DNA from: Xenorhabdus budapestensis
GTDB lineage: Bacteria > Pseudomonadota > Gammaproteobacteria > Enterobacterales > Enterobacteriaceae
DNA: 36,658 nt
Assembly: GCF_002632465.1 (NCBI RefSeq)
Contig: NZ_NIBS01000025.1
Span: forward strand, 1 to 36,658
Reading direction: 5' to 3'
Part shown: positions 12,701 to 17,633 of the stretch, piece after piece
Layout: every line of letters begins with the position of its first letter
Position numbering within the stretch: the first letter of the stretch is position 1
Position numbers and translations under genes: made by a program
The notes under the pieces: generated by a model
The model's database searches: none
What the model was told of the DNA's origin: nothing
The model's input: the letters and a program-made list of their open reading frames with translations, nothing else

Positions 12701-13194
12701 AAGCCGTTCAGTTGGCTGGGATGGCGGCTGTTCACTTCATTGAGGATGATCTTCGCTTCACCCCGGGCTAACCACGGGTTCGCGGTGATAAGGCCGCCCA
12801 GTTCGGTTTGGGTATTGATGCTGCTGTTATTGAGGATGGCCCCCCGTTGCGCCACATCAAACTGGCTGTACTGATTACGGGAAACCCCATCCCCATTCGG
12901 TGTCTGGATATTGATTTGGGGTATACCGTTGGCCGTGGCAATGACCGAGGGCTGCTGCGTACCGGGCGCATTGTTGTCCGCCACAATGCCCGCCTGTGCA
13001 CTCAGGCTGACCAGTCCCAGTGCCAGTGAGACCCCGAACACCAAAGGGGTTAAGGCCACCCGGGCTGACGATAATGAAGGCACCGATATTCTGTTTCGTG
13101 CCTGTCCGGCCGTGTGGCTGCGGACTAACTCAGACACCACCATCAGCATCTGACGGGTTTTATTAAAAATCACGCGGTAGCAATGTTTATTCAT
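715..13194 (-). CDS. cdiA: CdiA: giant contact-dependent inhibition / filamentous haemagglutinin exoprotein
   Basis: A 4159-aa two-partner-secreted effector. Residues 1 to about 70 are an extended signal peptide (basic MNKHCYRVIFNKTRQ start, hydrophobic stretch ending near SLSAQA). The TPS secretion domain follows (about 70-320) with the NPAGITCQGCGF motif. Residues about 300-1310 hold ten roughly 89-aa repeats, then shorter FHA-type NxxG repeats to about 2250. The central region (about 2250-2700) carries a Cys pair (HACVDNRGC) and Lys-rich GEK repeats; by analogy with E. coli CdiA it may be the receptor-binding part. FHA-2 repeats span about 2740-3560. A pretoxin region ends in VENN (residues 3820-3823), followed by a 336-residue CdiA-CT with an LHH nuclease tip (LHH at 4101-4103). 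CdiB exports the stick to the cell surface and the tip enters neighbouring cells. The ATG overlaps the upstream acyltransferase stop (ATGA). The frame is intact throughout. DNA becomes AT-rich for the last roughly 500 nt (the tip). Confidence 0.95.
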   Translation of the reverse strand: MNKHCYRVIFNKTRQMLMVVSELVRSHTAGQARNRISVPSLSSARVALTPLVFGVSLALGLVSLSAQAGIVADNNAPGTQQPSVIATANGIPQINIQTPNGDGVSRNQYSQFDVAQRGAILNNSSINTQTELGGLITANPWLARGEAKIILNEVNSRHPSQLNGFIEVAGQRADVIIANPAGITCQGCGFINASQTTLAAGKTLLEGGRLKGFEVDEAHQGLISVEGKGLNDTGSDYTRLIGRAVNINARLHASHLTVTTGRNRVDAQGNVTEMLSESQKNKPAFSLDVAAVGGMYANKIKLVGTEQGVGVRNAGQLGAQAGNLTLDSQGKLTNSGVITASADVTINNQGALANQGNITAGVDKEGNRTQSGNLTIQSRGLLSNKGTIAASDNLTVDNQGDVTNPGRLSAGSRKPGSLKLNSGGHLANSGTIDASAEVKVKNQGHFINQGDITAGQDMAVNTRDHLDNQGRMLAGRHLDIHSASLTSHNNVRLPADRQPHPVLAAGADKDGKLTQPGNLTLDIKGKLDNQGIVTASDNIDIQNKTALTHSGDISAGNNIAIKTPGHLTNQGKVLAGHHLAIQSASLTSGQNGLLSAGTNKTQPGKLTLNSRGQLVNQGMMTATEDIVIEEPATLDNQGEINADRHIRITTPGKLTNQGKVLAGHHLAIQSAVLESGRNGVLAAGINKMQPGNLKIQSQGKLDNQGIITASDHIHIENEGAFSHSGDMTAGGDMTIKARDDLNNAGKMRAGRHLDIHSAALVSHQNGMLSAGTDDRGNLTRPGHLSIDSRGQLINQGVMTASDDIDIQNQAGLKNQGEVSAGRDIRLNTPGSLTNQGRVLAGHHLAIQSADLDNQKESKLAAGIDKKQPGTLKIQGQGKLDNHGIITASDHIHIENEGAFTHSGDITSGGDITLKARDDLDNAGKILAGRHLDIHSAALVSHQNGVLAAGTDDQGKLTRPGNLIIDSRGQLTHQGVMMASDDIDIQNQAELKNQGEINAGRDIRLNTPGNLTNQGRVLAGHHLDIHSAALENQKKGELAAGTDPHGKPTQPGNLTLDSRGQLTNQGVMTASDDIVIDNQAALENAGEISTGRDIRLKMPGHLTNPGKMLAGRHLNIHSASLSNQEKGVLAAGVGKDGRLSQPGDLTLHSPGELANLGLITASDTMTVQDQSKLDNQGNMSAGRDLSVNIRDHLANQGNIQAGHHLDITSASLDNAKNAVLAAGMGHDGQSAPSGNLVLHSRGQLTNRGVIRASGDVTLPDQGNLMNEGDITAGQDMTITTRGHLDNPGRILAGRHLESQSLSLYSHQGSTLAAGMDNTLRLTQRGNLTLKTTEEARLHGQNLAHDRLAVNAKDLSLAGSQTNAGDLTLTSDTQLHLQDAHVSARQHLTLSAPERIDNTRGRLRAETLTLRSQKLNNHQGKITQTGQLSLILDHQAGIDNTAGIIESRGRDLTLKAQTIANDNGRLIHAGTGVMALDTAHFQGQAGRLISDGELKLDGGDYHLVNSEASAQHITAHIQSLYHRSGKMTQRGTDTMMLDVQHELDNGSGVISANGTVKVNAETLNHQSGQMIAAEDGQLQVTVKNRLNNQQGQLVASAGMTVVAGEMDNRQGKMAAANGDITLTTGQLTNTGGNIAGQHNLQLTAQTINNEKGQIRAGTVDIDTHQQPLNNTAGLIAAERQMTLRTGELLNRYGAIRSGQNLTIDTHGQQLDNRDSGQQGGVFSQGALRLTVADLNNQSGHIESHDRLNMSGNTVLNQHGQILSGKDTQWYVDALNNDQGLLQSGGKLTLNAKSLINRNSGDRQGMTSKQAMTLNTGALDNDNGAVVSAGSLDITAGHLHNRQGMLAAQTRLSLTGQQINNQSGRIQTRQDLFIDTQGQTLDNTDGVIDSQAELEVKSGDLKNQRGTLHGKSATLTAKQLDNRQQGKILSEAGLRIETGELLNTQGQILALGDLTARVTHHIDNTAGLIRSGGDAELSAQAIHNQETQQQDKGIEGKNVLVTADTLHNAKGQLFATENATLKLSSVLDNTQGQLQANQQLTVQGSQLAVTNTDGEIKAGKALTVEADSATGDGRLRSLGDIQLTLLKDFIHTGEIIANGRLRLSSQGHVINNGLVSAGTLAGAADNLTNEATGKILADHHQWTVKNALVNTGLLEGAQTCLRATGLTNQGTGRIYGDHIAIEAGTLNNRVDAETKAKREQWFATKSGNYNDIMAKGQSAVIAARQRLDLGVGTLNNQAHSLIYSDGDFAFGGKLDDRYQASGKGQVINNHSAYMEAMGEMRLAADTINNVNDHFETERERISQTPMEEYQVWGQRYNAKNHRVIIRHDEVSHACVDNRGCRDNFQIYRYTRTTEETRVKATDPAKILAGKNLIIDTTTLTNDKSQVVAGGLLTVTGGEIHNRDVPGERYITDKGRVENFWRIKKKGRDRQGRRSSYYEPPAQIQAITLTPGTVRSSQGTVTLAGQRPADYQGTATQMAPVRGGQINAGLTEVETPPREVALRPGQRLEVIIPPAAVTGQRPAITGGTAETPVIAGEKLTERGQTFTVGERSTVGEKLTGAGEKNTGREEKITNVGEKPLIVRTEVPNYQLPDNSLFKLNLPPDNTPPTPAVAAIDNLPLVETDPQFTRLKKWLGTDYMQQQLRWDHNNMHKRLGDGFYEQRLIREQVINLTGKRYLLGHQNDEEQFKALMNAGARARHAFNLTPGIALNAEQMARLTEDMVWLVNATVTLPDGRRQTVLVPQVYVRTQAGSLDGSGALLSGSQVNVQLHGDLLNQGRIIGQDINILAENIRNQGGFVQGNQVDLQARTDMVQRGGTIGASQSLTIGAGNNIDIVSTTRSGENQAGNNRFSSAYVDNVARVYVQGTDGKLHLRAGKDIYTSAAQLMSQGQHSEIQLDAGRDIQFGTAKTAQREHLEWSRDNYLTHTESGETGTAVNSAGPVSLRAGRDVNLRATGITAGKTLQVDAGRDVAVVAGEQQQTHDEYLKVKGSNSWFSSTTTTTREQYDRTQAVSSTLSGDTVNIQSGQDTTVQGSNVVGTRDVAVHAGQNLNITTAEETNHRFTRKEEKKSGLMGTGGVGFTIGSSTLKQSSDSDAILQKGSTVGSSDGHVTLHAGEQATVQGSDIIAGKDIDIEAKDVAVTAAKNSHTELSQTEQKQSGLTLALSGAVGSAVNTAVQTANEAKDTPDSRLQVLKGMQATLSGVQGYQAWQRSEAESAKADAINQAGGEAQKPTDTIGIQLSYGSQSAKSQTRTEQTQSQGSSLSAGQDIRIKATGDSTTQDSGDIQVQGSTLKAGRDMTLDAKRDIVLESAENTQTTRGESSRKGGSVGVGLTAGQGGYGIQFSASVNKGKGHETGDGVTHTETLVDAGHQVKLKSGQDTTLKGAQVSGETVTADVGRHLHLQSEQDKDHYNSKQQNASAGASFTYGSMSGSASVNASRDKMHSTFDSVNEQTGIFAGKGGFDVKVGEHTQLDGAVIASHAEKDKNRLDTGTLGFSDIQNKAEYKTEHQSVGISTGGAVGSQLVSNMSSNMLAGTHKHDSQSSTTHAAVSDGTMVVRDADKQQQDVADLSRDTDNAANGLSPIFDKEKEQRRLAQAQAIAEIGTQVMDIYNTHEAIKATKKATEDLKDPHTQQKLKQAAEKQLRAEGQPVDAISVADRAYKIAYDGAIKAQGADIGSSKRQAVTAVIGALQGLAGGDIPSAIASGAAPYLANAVKALTYGDKTYEQLTPAEKATNLMAHAILGGVIAEIKGSSATAGATGAVSGELAASAIMSALYGDKNPKDLSPAEKETISNLSTLAGGIVAGLATNSTAGGVAGAQAAKNAVENNALASRNLGDCRTLSPEACGKAKELSQRILDKGLPSVEDMRGKLASCQDDSCRKGVWTEYRQASDATINSLKQMALNGELSREELAFINHELGKELAVSGYRANDKIGRSEQSSWLNGGSGPLSGFFNTELRQKELEKSGLSKADAAQYVKEEQRNLLLLETAVGAIGGAASNKIQAKPSSVSSKNNVDKSVPAEATQVQPNQTANKSSTTTQTDVAKYFGQDRKYWSAEPVPFKGNKVYQRNDLFDPSRIDPKSGKTNVELMRAGRAPIGNDGKPVNLHHMLQKQDGPIAEVTQSFHKDNHKVIHINDNSIPSGINRSEFNKWRSDYWKQRANDFK
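718..1080 (-). other. LHH nuclease toxin domain at the CdiA C-terminus
   Basis: The last roughly 120 residues of CdiA (from about 4040) contain ELMRAGRAPIGNDGKPVNLHH, followed by HKDNHKVIHIN. The LHH triplet with a preceding Gly/Arg-rich strand and downstream His/Asn residues matches the LHH family of the HNH/endonuclease VII (treble-clef, His-Me finger) superfamily, found at the ends of many polymorphic toxins. This predicts a metal-dependent DNase acting in the target cytoplasm. The SUKH-type neighbour supports a nuclease. Activity is inferred from motifs only. Confidence 0.7.
5467..5615 (-). repeat. Short GEK/GER-rich repeats within CdiA
   Basis: CdiA residues about 2527-2576 hold a low-complexity run with GEKLT twice, GEKNT, GEKPL, a GER and a REEKIT, spaced about 7-14 residues apart. 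It lies between the presumed receptor-binding region and the conserved segment containing WLGTDYM and YLLGHQNDEEQFK. It is unlike the FHA-type repeats on either side, being Lys/Glu rich rather than Asn/Gly rich. Its role is unknown. Confidence 0.65.
9270..12200 (-). repeat. Ten ~89-aa repeats with a 534-nt higher-order period in cdiA
   Basis: The repeat unit is recognisable by AG[RH]HL-x-I-x-S-x-x-L, followed by LAAG and RGQLTNQGVMTASDDI-like text; I count ten AG[RH]HL copies averaging about 270 nt. Adjacent units alternate between two types, giving a super-repeat of 534 nt. For example, GATCTGACGCGGTGATAAT starts at 10527 and again at 11061, and CATCCGTACC at 10341 and 10875; a more diverged third copy appears near 11590. 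These repeats are expected to form a right-handed beta-helix that sets the length of the surface filament. Confidence 0.85.
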
Positions 13195-13730
13195 CGCGCA
13201 GCCCCTCTTTCAGGTAAGTCTACGGTCAGGGGATGGTTATCCCACCATGCAGCGTCCTGTTCACGGCTGACACCGGCCCCTCGAAAACGGCGCACCTGCG
13301 CCCCGCGCGCTGCGCCTTTGTGATAAAGCGCCCGGACACACTGATAAGGAAAAATGTCATGTTTGATTAAATCAGCCATCACACGGCTATGGCCAAACGG
13401 CGCTACCCAGTCCACAATCCAGAGCCGATCCCCCCGGTTCGATGCCAGGCTGCGATTATCCCCGTCATCCGTTGTCAGGTAATGGTGTTCGGTTTCTTCA
13501 TCAAACCGTGACCAGCTCAGGTAAAACACCGGCTGGCCCTGCTGACTGATCAGCACATACTGTTGGGCCTTAATAAAAGGCAGGAGCAGGGTGGCAAGCG
13601 AACTTAACGGTGCATCCCGGTGCAGCGGGGAGTGCATCCACAGCCAGGTTGCGGCACCCAGCATTTCTGGGTCATTTTCATGCCCGCCCAGAAGCAGGGG
13701 AGCACGTACGTCATAATCACCGATGAACAT
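13191..13730 (-). CDS. cdiC: Toxin-activating lysine acyltransferase (HlyC/RtxC-like, CdiC)
   Basis: A 179-aa protein with the hallmark pattern of RTX toxin acyltransferases: WLWMHSPLHRD, a QQYVLISQQGQPVFYLSW strand pair, GDRLWIVDWVAPFGHS, then IFPYQCVRALY. The catalytic His corresponds to His37 (HlyC His23) and the conserved Asp to Asp107 (HlyC Asp92). HlyC uses acyl-ACP to put a fatty acyl group on lysines of the protoxin in the cytoplasm. Lying between cdiB and cdiA, and overlapping the cdiA start by ATGA, it most likely acylates CdiA before export. It starts 10 nt after the cdiB stop with a strong GAGGGGGC ribosome binding site. The C-terminal part is Arg-rich (GAARGAQVRRFRG). Family assignment is strong; the target lysine is unknown. 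Confidence 0.85.
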   Translation of the reverse strand: MFIGDYDVRAPLLLGGHENDPEMLGAATWLWMHSPLHRDAPLSSLATLLLPFIKAQQYVLISQQGQPVFYLSWSRFDEETEHHYLTTDDGDNRSLASNRGDRLWIVDWVAPFGHSRVMADLIKHDIFPYQCVRALYHKGAARGAQVRRFRGAGVSREQDAAWWDNHPLTVDLPERGAAR

Positions 13731-13740
13731 GTCTGCCCCC

Positions 13741-15441
13741 TCAGTACTGCCAGTTCAGGCTGAAATTGACGTGAGCAGGGTCGGTTTTAAAGCCATCCGG
13801 TTTGGAGAAAGGCGTACCGACCGACACGTCATAGGCCATATTCACCGGGCGGATATGACCTTTCAGCCCCATCACGCCGCCCGCCAGCGTGCGGCCGATA
13901 AGGATTTCCGACCTGTGTCCGCCCACCCGGCCGTAATCCGCCCCCAGATAAAACTGCTGGTCCGGCACCGGGGTCTGCCAGGAGAGGGTATTACGCCATG
14001 CCCAGCCCTCATCGGCACTCAGCGTGCGTTCACCATCAAAACCCCGCACCGTCCAGCGACTGCCGATACTGAATTGATCCTGCGGTGTCAGCGGGGTGTG
14101 ACTCCATTGCTTCTGGTATTCCATCCGGTGCTGAAAGGACTGGCTGCCCAGCTTAAAGGGCGTATTAATTGCCACCGACAACTGGATAATTGCTGATTTT
14201 GCCGTGGCGTAGTTTAAGGAAGATTTATCATTGCGCTCTTCAGACGCCGGCAGTGCCCCAAACCAGCGGGTGCCTTTTTGATAACGGATACCCGCATCCA
14301 ATATCGCTGCACCGATATAATGGCGGTGATCCAGCCCCAGGCTCCAGCTGCTGGTGCGGCGTTTCTGGTTACCAATTTCGGTCTGTTGCATGAAATTGCG
14401 GGTTTCGCGCACATTCACGCCATAAGTGAATGTGGTTTTTGAACGGGCATTACGGTGCAGGACACGGCTTAATTGCGTGTTCAGACTGCGGCTTTTTCCA
14501 CGATATCGGGCATCCCCGTTAAGTTCCGGCACGGTTTGCATATAGTTGTATTTGCTGCCGGTGACCGCAAACTGCCAGTAACCAAACGGCACCGAATAAT
14601 GTGCGGTATAGTTGGTGGAATCCTTGCGGTGGGAAAAAGCCAAATCACGGCTCAGGGAGAGATAAAACAGGTCACTCAGCGACATCGGGTTATCCAGCGC
14701 CAGCATCAGCCCGCCCTGCGTGCGTCCGGTGGTTTTGGTGCCACTGTTATCGACCCAGGCCCCGACATGCCAGAAACGCGACTGCCGGCGTTTAATCACG
14801 ATATCGCTCTCACCCGGCTGTTCACCCGGCACCAGTTCCATCGACGCCTGAACATTTGGGATGCGCTGAAGGTTTTCCAGGCCTTGCTCGATATCCCGCA
14901 AATCCAGCACATGGCCATTATGGGCCGGCATCGCGGTATACAGCGTCGCGTATTTATCCGACTCCTCGGTATAGCGTACCTGCCGGATTTTACCGGTGAC
15001 AACATTGAGTTTCAGTTCCCCCTGACTCAGATCCTGCTCCGGTGCCAGAATGCGGGTGGTCACCCAGCCGTGGGAAATCAGCCGGTTCTGCATCGTGCTC
15101 ATCAGGAGGCCAATCCCCTGCGCGCCCAGACAGTGTCCGTTGGCCTGATTTGCCAGCCGTTGTAACGGCACCCAGTGCGGCAGGTCTTCCCGGCCGGACA
15201 AAGTGACGTTCTGGATCACAAAACAGGGCGATTCTGTGGGAAACGTCAATACAGACGTGGATACCGTTTCATCCGAAAGCCGTACCGTCGGTGCCTTCGC
15301 CTCCAGGCGTTGCTCTAACGCTTGCTGCTGCTGCTTTTGATGAATAAAAGGTTGGTCATCTGCCTGCACAGGCTGAATAACGCATACAGCCCATCCGGCC
15401 AACCCTGCGAACATGCTGCTGCGAGTTACCGTTGCCATCAT
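13741..15441 (-). CDS. cdiB: CdiB: two-partner secretion outer-membrane transporter (ShlB/FhaC/HecB family)
   Basis: A 566-aa Omp85-superfamily transporter that exports CdiA through the outer membrane. After a signal peptide (about 1-27) and a Gln-rich stretch (HQKQQQQALEQRLEA, typical of helix H1 plugs), there are two POTRA domains (about 70-225: CFVIQNVTLSG to ESDIVIKRR) that bind the CdiA TPS domain. A beta-barrel occupies about 235-566. The L6-loop motif VRGF is at 465-468, and the protein ends in a barrel strand with terminal aromatic residue (NFSLNWQY). Length is normal for the family. It is the first gene of cdiB-cdiC-cdiA-cdiI. Two adjacent ATGs (15441, 15438) are possible starts; neither has a strong ribosome binding site. 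Confidence 0.93.
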   Translation of the reverse strand: MMATVTRSSMFAGLAGWAVCVIQPVQADDQPFIHQKQQQQALEQRLEAKAPTVRLSDETVSTSVLTFPTESPCFVIQNVTLSGREDLPHWVPLQRLANQANGHCLGAQGIGLLMSTMQNRLISHGWVTTRILAPEQDLSQGELKLNVVTGKIRQVRYTEESDKYATLYTAMPAHNGHVLDLRDIEQGLENLQRIPNVQASMELVPGEQPGESDIVIKRRQSRFWHVGAWVDNSGTKTTGRTQGGLMLALDNPMSLSDLFYLSLSRDLAFSHRKDSTNYTAHYSVPFGYWQFAVTGSKYNYMQTVPELNGDARYRGKSRSLNTQLSRVLHRNARSKTTFTYGVNVRETRNFMQQTEIGNQKRRTSSWSLGLDHRHYIGAAILDAGIRYQKGTRWFGALPASEERNDKSSLNYATAKSAIIQLSVAINTPFKLGSQSFQHRMEYQKQWSHTPLTPQDQFSIGSRWTVRGFDGERTLSADEGWAWRNTLSWQTPVPDQQFYLGADYGRVGGHRSEILIGRTLAGGVMGLKGHIRPVNMAYDVSVGTPFSKPDGFKTDPAHVNFSLNWQY

Positions 15442-15778
15442 TGAACCCGTCGGATACTTAATGATTATTGAATAATTTTGGAAGAACTACGCGAGAGGGT
15501 ATTATGGTTGAAAGTGTTTTAATTTCAATCAACCTGATCGCATGGCGATCAAAAAGGCGAACATTTAGACTCTTTAACTGCCATTATGCAACAAAACAGC
15601 AATGAATTAACATTCATCAAACATATTGCGTGTAGTATTAAGTATATTCGTCTGCATTTTGCCTGCCTGAAAAACAAAAGCACGGCGAATATGATAAGGA
15701 AAAATAACAAATAGCATGTTTTTCAGAGTATTCTGACGGGACAACGATCCCCCCTTTTATGACAAAAAACGGGTCTCA
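15442..15778. other. 337-bp gap between the traG-like stop and cdiB
   Basis: This gap is distinctly AT-rich compared with both neighbours and holds no convincing ORF. It contains the candidate cdi promoter. A short TCAGA-GTAT-TCTGA palindrome at about 15723-15736 is followed on the minus strand by A rather than T residues, so it does not look like a terminator for the ICE genes. Read-through from the traG-like gene into cdi is therefore possible. Confidence 0.5.
15501..15528 (-). promoter_or_regulatory. Candidate sigma-70 promoter of the cdi operon
   Basis: On the minus strand a TTGAAA -35 (15523-15528) and CATAAT -10 (15501-15506) are separated by 16 nt. The predicted transcript start lies about 50 nt before the cdiB ATG. 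It is the best match I found by eye in the gap upstream of cdiB; no computed score. Confidence 0.4.
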
Positions 15779-17293
15779 CTACTTTCCCTTCGACAACATC
15801 TTCTGCATCACCATCTGCCCGAACATGCCCGCTGACTGCCTGACCTGCCCCACGCCCTGACTCATCATGCCGGCCATATCGCCCATCCGCACCCCCGCCC
15901 AGGCCAGTGCGCCCAGCCAAACCATCGGCAGCACGATAAACAACGTGCCCATCACCAGCCCCATAATCAAATCATCCGAGGTATTCTGAAACCCCGCCAG
16001 ATTCAACAGGCTGTGGGTGTCTGAGCCATACAAGGCGTCCAGTAAATAACTGTCCAGCCAGCGGGCGGTTTCCCACCAGAAGGTCAGGAAATTCAGCGCA
16101 AACAGGGCGAACGTCAGGGTGAGTACCGTTTTAAATTCATACGCGGCAAACAGCAGGATCAAGGGTATCAGGATATACAACGCCATCAGGATCACCGCCT
16201 GCATCATGGGTAAAGCCTGTCGCACCGCATCAAACATCGGGGCACTGATCAATCCCCCGAATATCGTCCCCGCCGCCGCACCGACCCGGTTGGAACCGTC
16301 CCAGACCGTCAAATCCGCGTTACCCCCATAGCCCGCATACACATAGCCTGCCTGAGACACGGTCAGATTCACCGGACTGACCAGGCGGCGGATTACCGCC
16401 TCTTTATATTCTCGGGTGTCTTTGCCCGGCATTTTGAGGGCGGCCGACAGGCGCAGCCATAATCCCGGATCGGCCTGGGCCAATACCCGGGCCTCCAGCC
16501 CGGCTTTGGGGGCTGACCACCAGGCCTGACAGGTGGGATAACCACCCTGTCCGGTATTGGGCCGGCCACTGTCCCGGTTTTCATTCCACGGAAATAGTGC
16601 CCTGGGCGTTCGGGATTGCAGGGTGTGGTAATCACCGGATAAAAAGGTACGACTCCCCAGCCAGTCAATATCATGCAGTGTGGCCGGTTCGGTGGTTTGT
16701 CCCTGATCCCGTTGCTTCCACTGATAAAGCGCCAGTGCGTAACAGTCATGGGTGAAATCCTGCAATTCCGCCGCCAGTGCCGGATGACGGATACGGGTAT
16801 GCTGTACTTCAAAACGCAACTGCCTTAAATCTGGCCGGCAGGGAATGGTGGCTATCGCTGCCTGTGTCAGTCCCTTTGACAGCCGGTGTACCACGGCCCA
16901 CCAGAGGGGCATCGCCGCTGTCTGATTATTCAGGCTGGAGATCACCGGCGCATAACCACTTTTATCCGGCGCTTGCGGTGTCCAGGTGCCGCAACTTTTG
17001 GCGCGGGACTTATCATACTGGAGGGTCGTGAAGCTGACACTCACCAGCGGCACACAGCACACCACCATCACGAAAAAGGCGCAGTACAGGGTATTTTCAG
17101 TCCGGGCAAGCGACTGTAATCCGCCATGACCGTCCTCTTCGCCACACTCCCGCACTTTCAGCCAAATAGCGATCACTTTTATCACTAACGGCAGCGTAAA
17201 CAGCCCGGTCGCAATCAGAATGTGCCATAATCCGTTATTGACGACCCAGCCGAGCAATGTCAGAAAGTATTCCAGATAGCTGTTAGTCGTCAT
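15779..17293 (-). CDS. traG: ICE conjugation protein with TraG N-terminal-like domain
   Basis: A 504-aa inner-membrane protein. It has hydrophobic segments near the N-terminus (about 10-45 and 70-90), a long periplasmic part with Cys and Trp residues (about 95-345), a cluster of membrane helices (about 365-470) and a short Met/Gly/Gln-rich tail (GMMSQGVGQVRQSAGMFGQ). This fits the TraG_N family used in mating-pair stabilisation by GI-type ICE secretion systems. It overlaps the upstream small membrane gene by ATGA and is the last gene of the overlapping block. The C-terminal extension of F-plasmid TraG is absent, as is usual in these ICEs. In related elements further ICE genes follow; here the cdi operon does. 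Confidence 0.8.
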   Translation of the reverse strand: MTTNSYLEYFLTLLGWVVNNGLWHILIATGLFTLPLVIKVIAIWLKVRECGEEDGHGGLQSLARTENTLYCAFFVMVVCCVPLVSVSFTTLQYDKSRAKSCGTWTPQAPDKSGYAPVISSLNNQTAAMPLWWAVVHRLSKGLTQAAIATIPCRPDLRQLRFEVQHTRIRHPALAAELQDFTHDCYALALYQWKQRDQGQTTEPATLHDIDWLGSRTFLSGDYHTLQSRTPRALFPWNENRDSGRPNTGQGGYPTCQAWWSAPKAGLEARVLAQADPGLWLRLSAALKMPGKDTREYKEAVIRRLVSPVNLTVSQAGYVYAGYGGNADLTVWDGSNRVGAAAGTIFGGLISAPMFDAVRQALPMMQAVILMALYILIPLILLFAAYEFKTVLTLTFALFALNFLTFWWETARWLDSYLLDALYGSDTHSLLNLAGFQNTSDDLIMGLVMGTLFIVLPMVWLGALAWAGVRMGDMAGMMSQGVGQVRQSAGMFGQMVMQKMLSKGK

Positions 17294-17628
17294 CTTATTC
17301 CCTCAATATGGCCTGACAGGGCATATTCACCCAGCAGAATAAACAGCAGGCTGGCCACCATCATCCGTATCAGCGTTGCACGGTATTCCGGCAGATGTTT
17401 TACCCTTTGCCAGGTTTTCTGACCTCCCCAGCCCAGTACGGCATACAGGCCTAACCGCCAGACGAACCAGAATCCCCCGGTTTCGGTCACCCAATGGTGA
17501 ATACGGTGAAGTTTTTCTGCCTGATGCAACCCGGCCCAGCCTGCCGCTACAGTGATAATTATCACCAACGTGATGACCAGTGATAACGCAACCCCTTTTC
17601 TGAATACTGAATGCTTCTCTGCCATCAT
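17290..17628 (-). CDS. Small ICE membrane protein of unknown function
   Basis: A 112-aa protein with an N-terminal membrane helix (LSLVITLVIIITVAAGWAGL) and hydrophobic segments near FWFVWRLGLYAVLGW and MMVASLLFILLGEYAL. I do not recognise a named family. A small hydrophobic gene at this place, between the PFL_4711-like gene and the traG-like gene, is usual in GI-type ICEs. Its ATG-ATG start lies 5 nt after the upstream stop with AAGGCGG before it, and its stop overlaps the traG-like start (ATGA), so it is part of the same operon. Confidence 0.75.
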   Translation of the reverse strand: MMAEKHSVFRKGVALSLVITLVIIITVAAGWAGLHQAEKLHRIHHWVTETGGFWFVWRLGLYAVLGWGGQKTWQRVKHLPEYRATLIRMMVASLLFILLGEYALSGHIEGIR

Positions 17629-17633
17629 CCGCC

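Noticed and set aside
15723-15736. TCAGA-GTAT-TCTGA palindrome as a terminator of the traG-like gene
   Set aside because: On the relevant strand A residues, not T, follow the stem.
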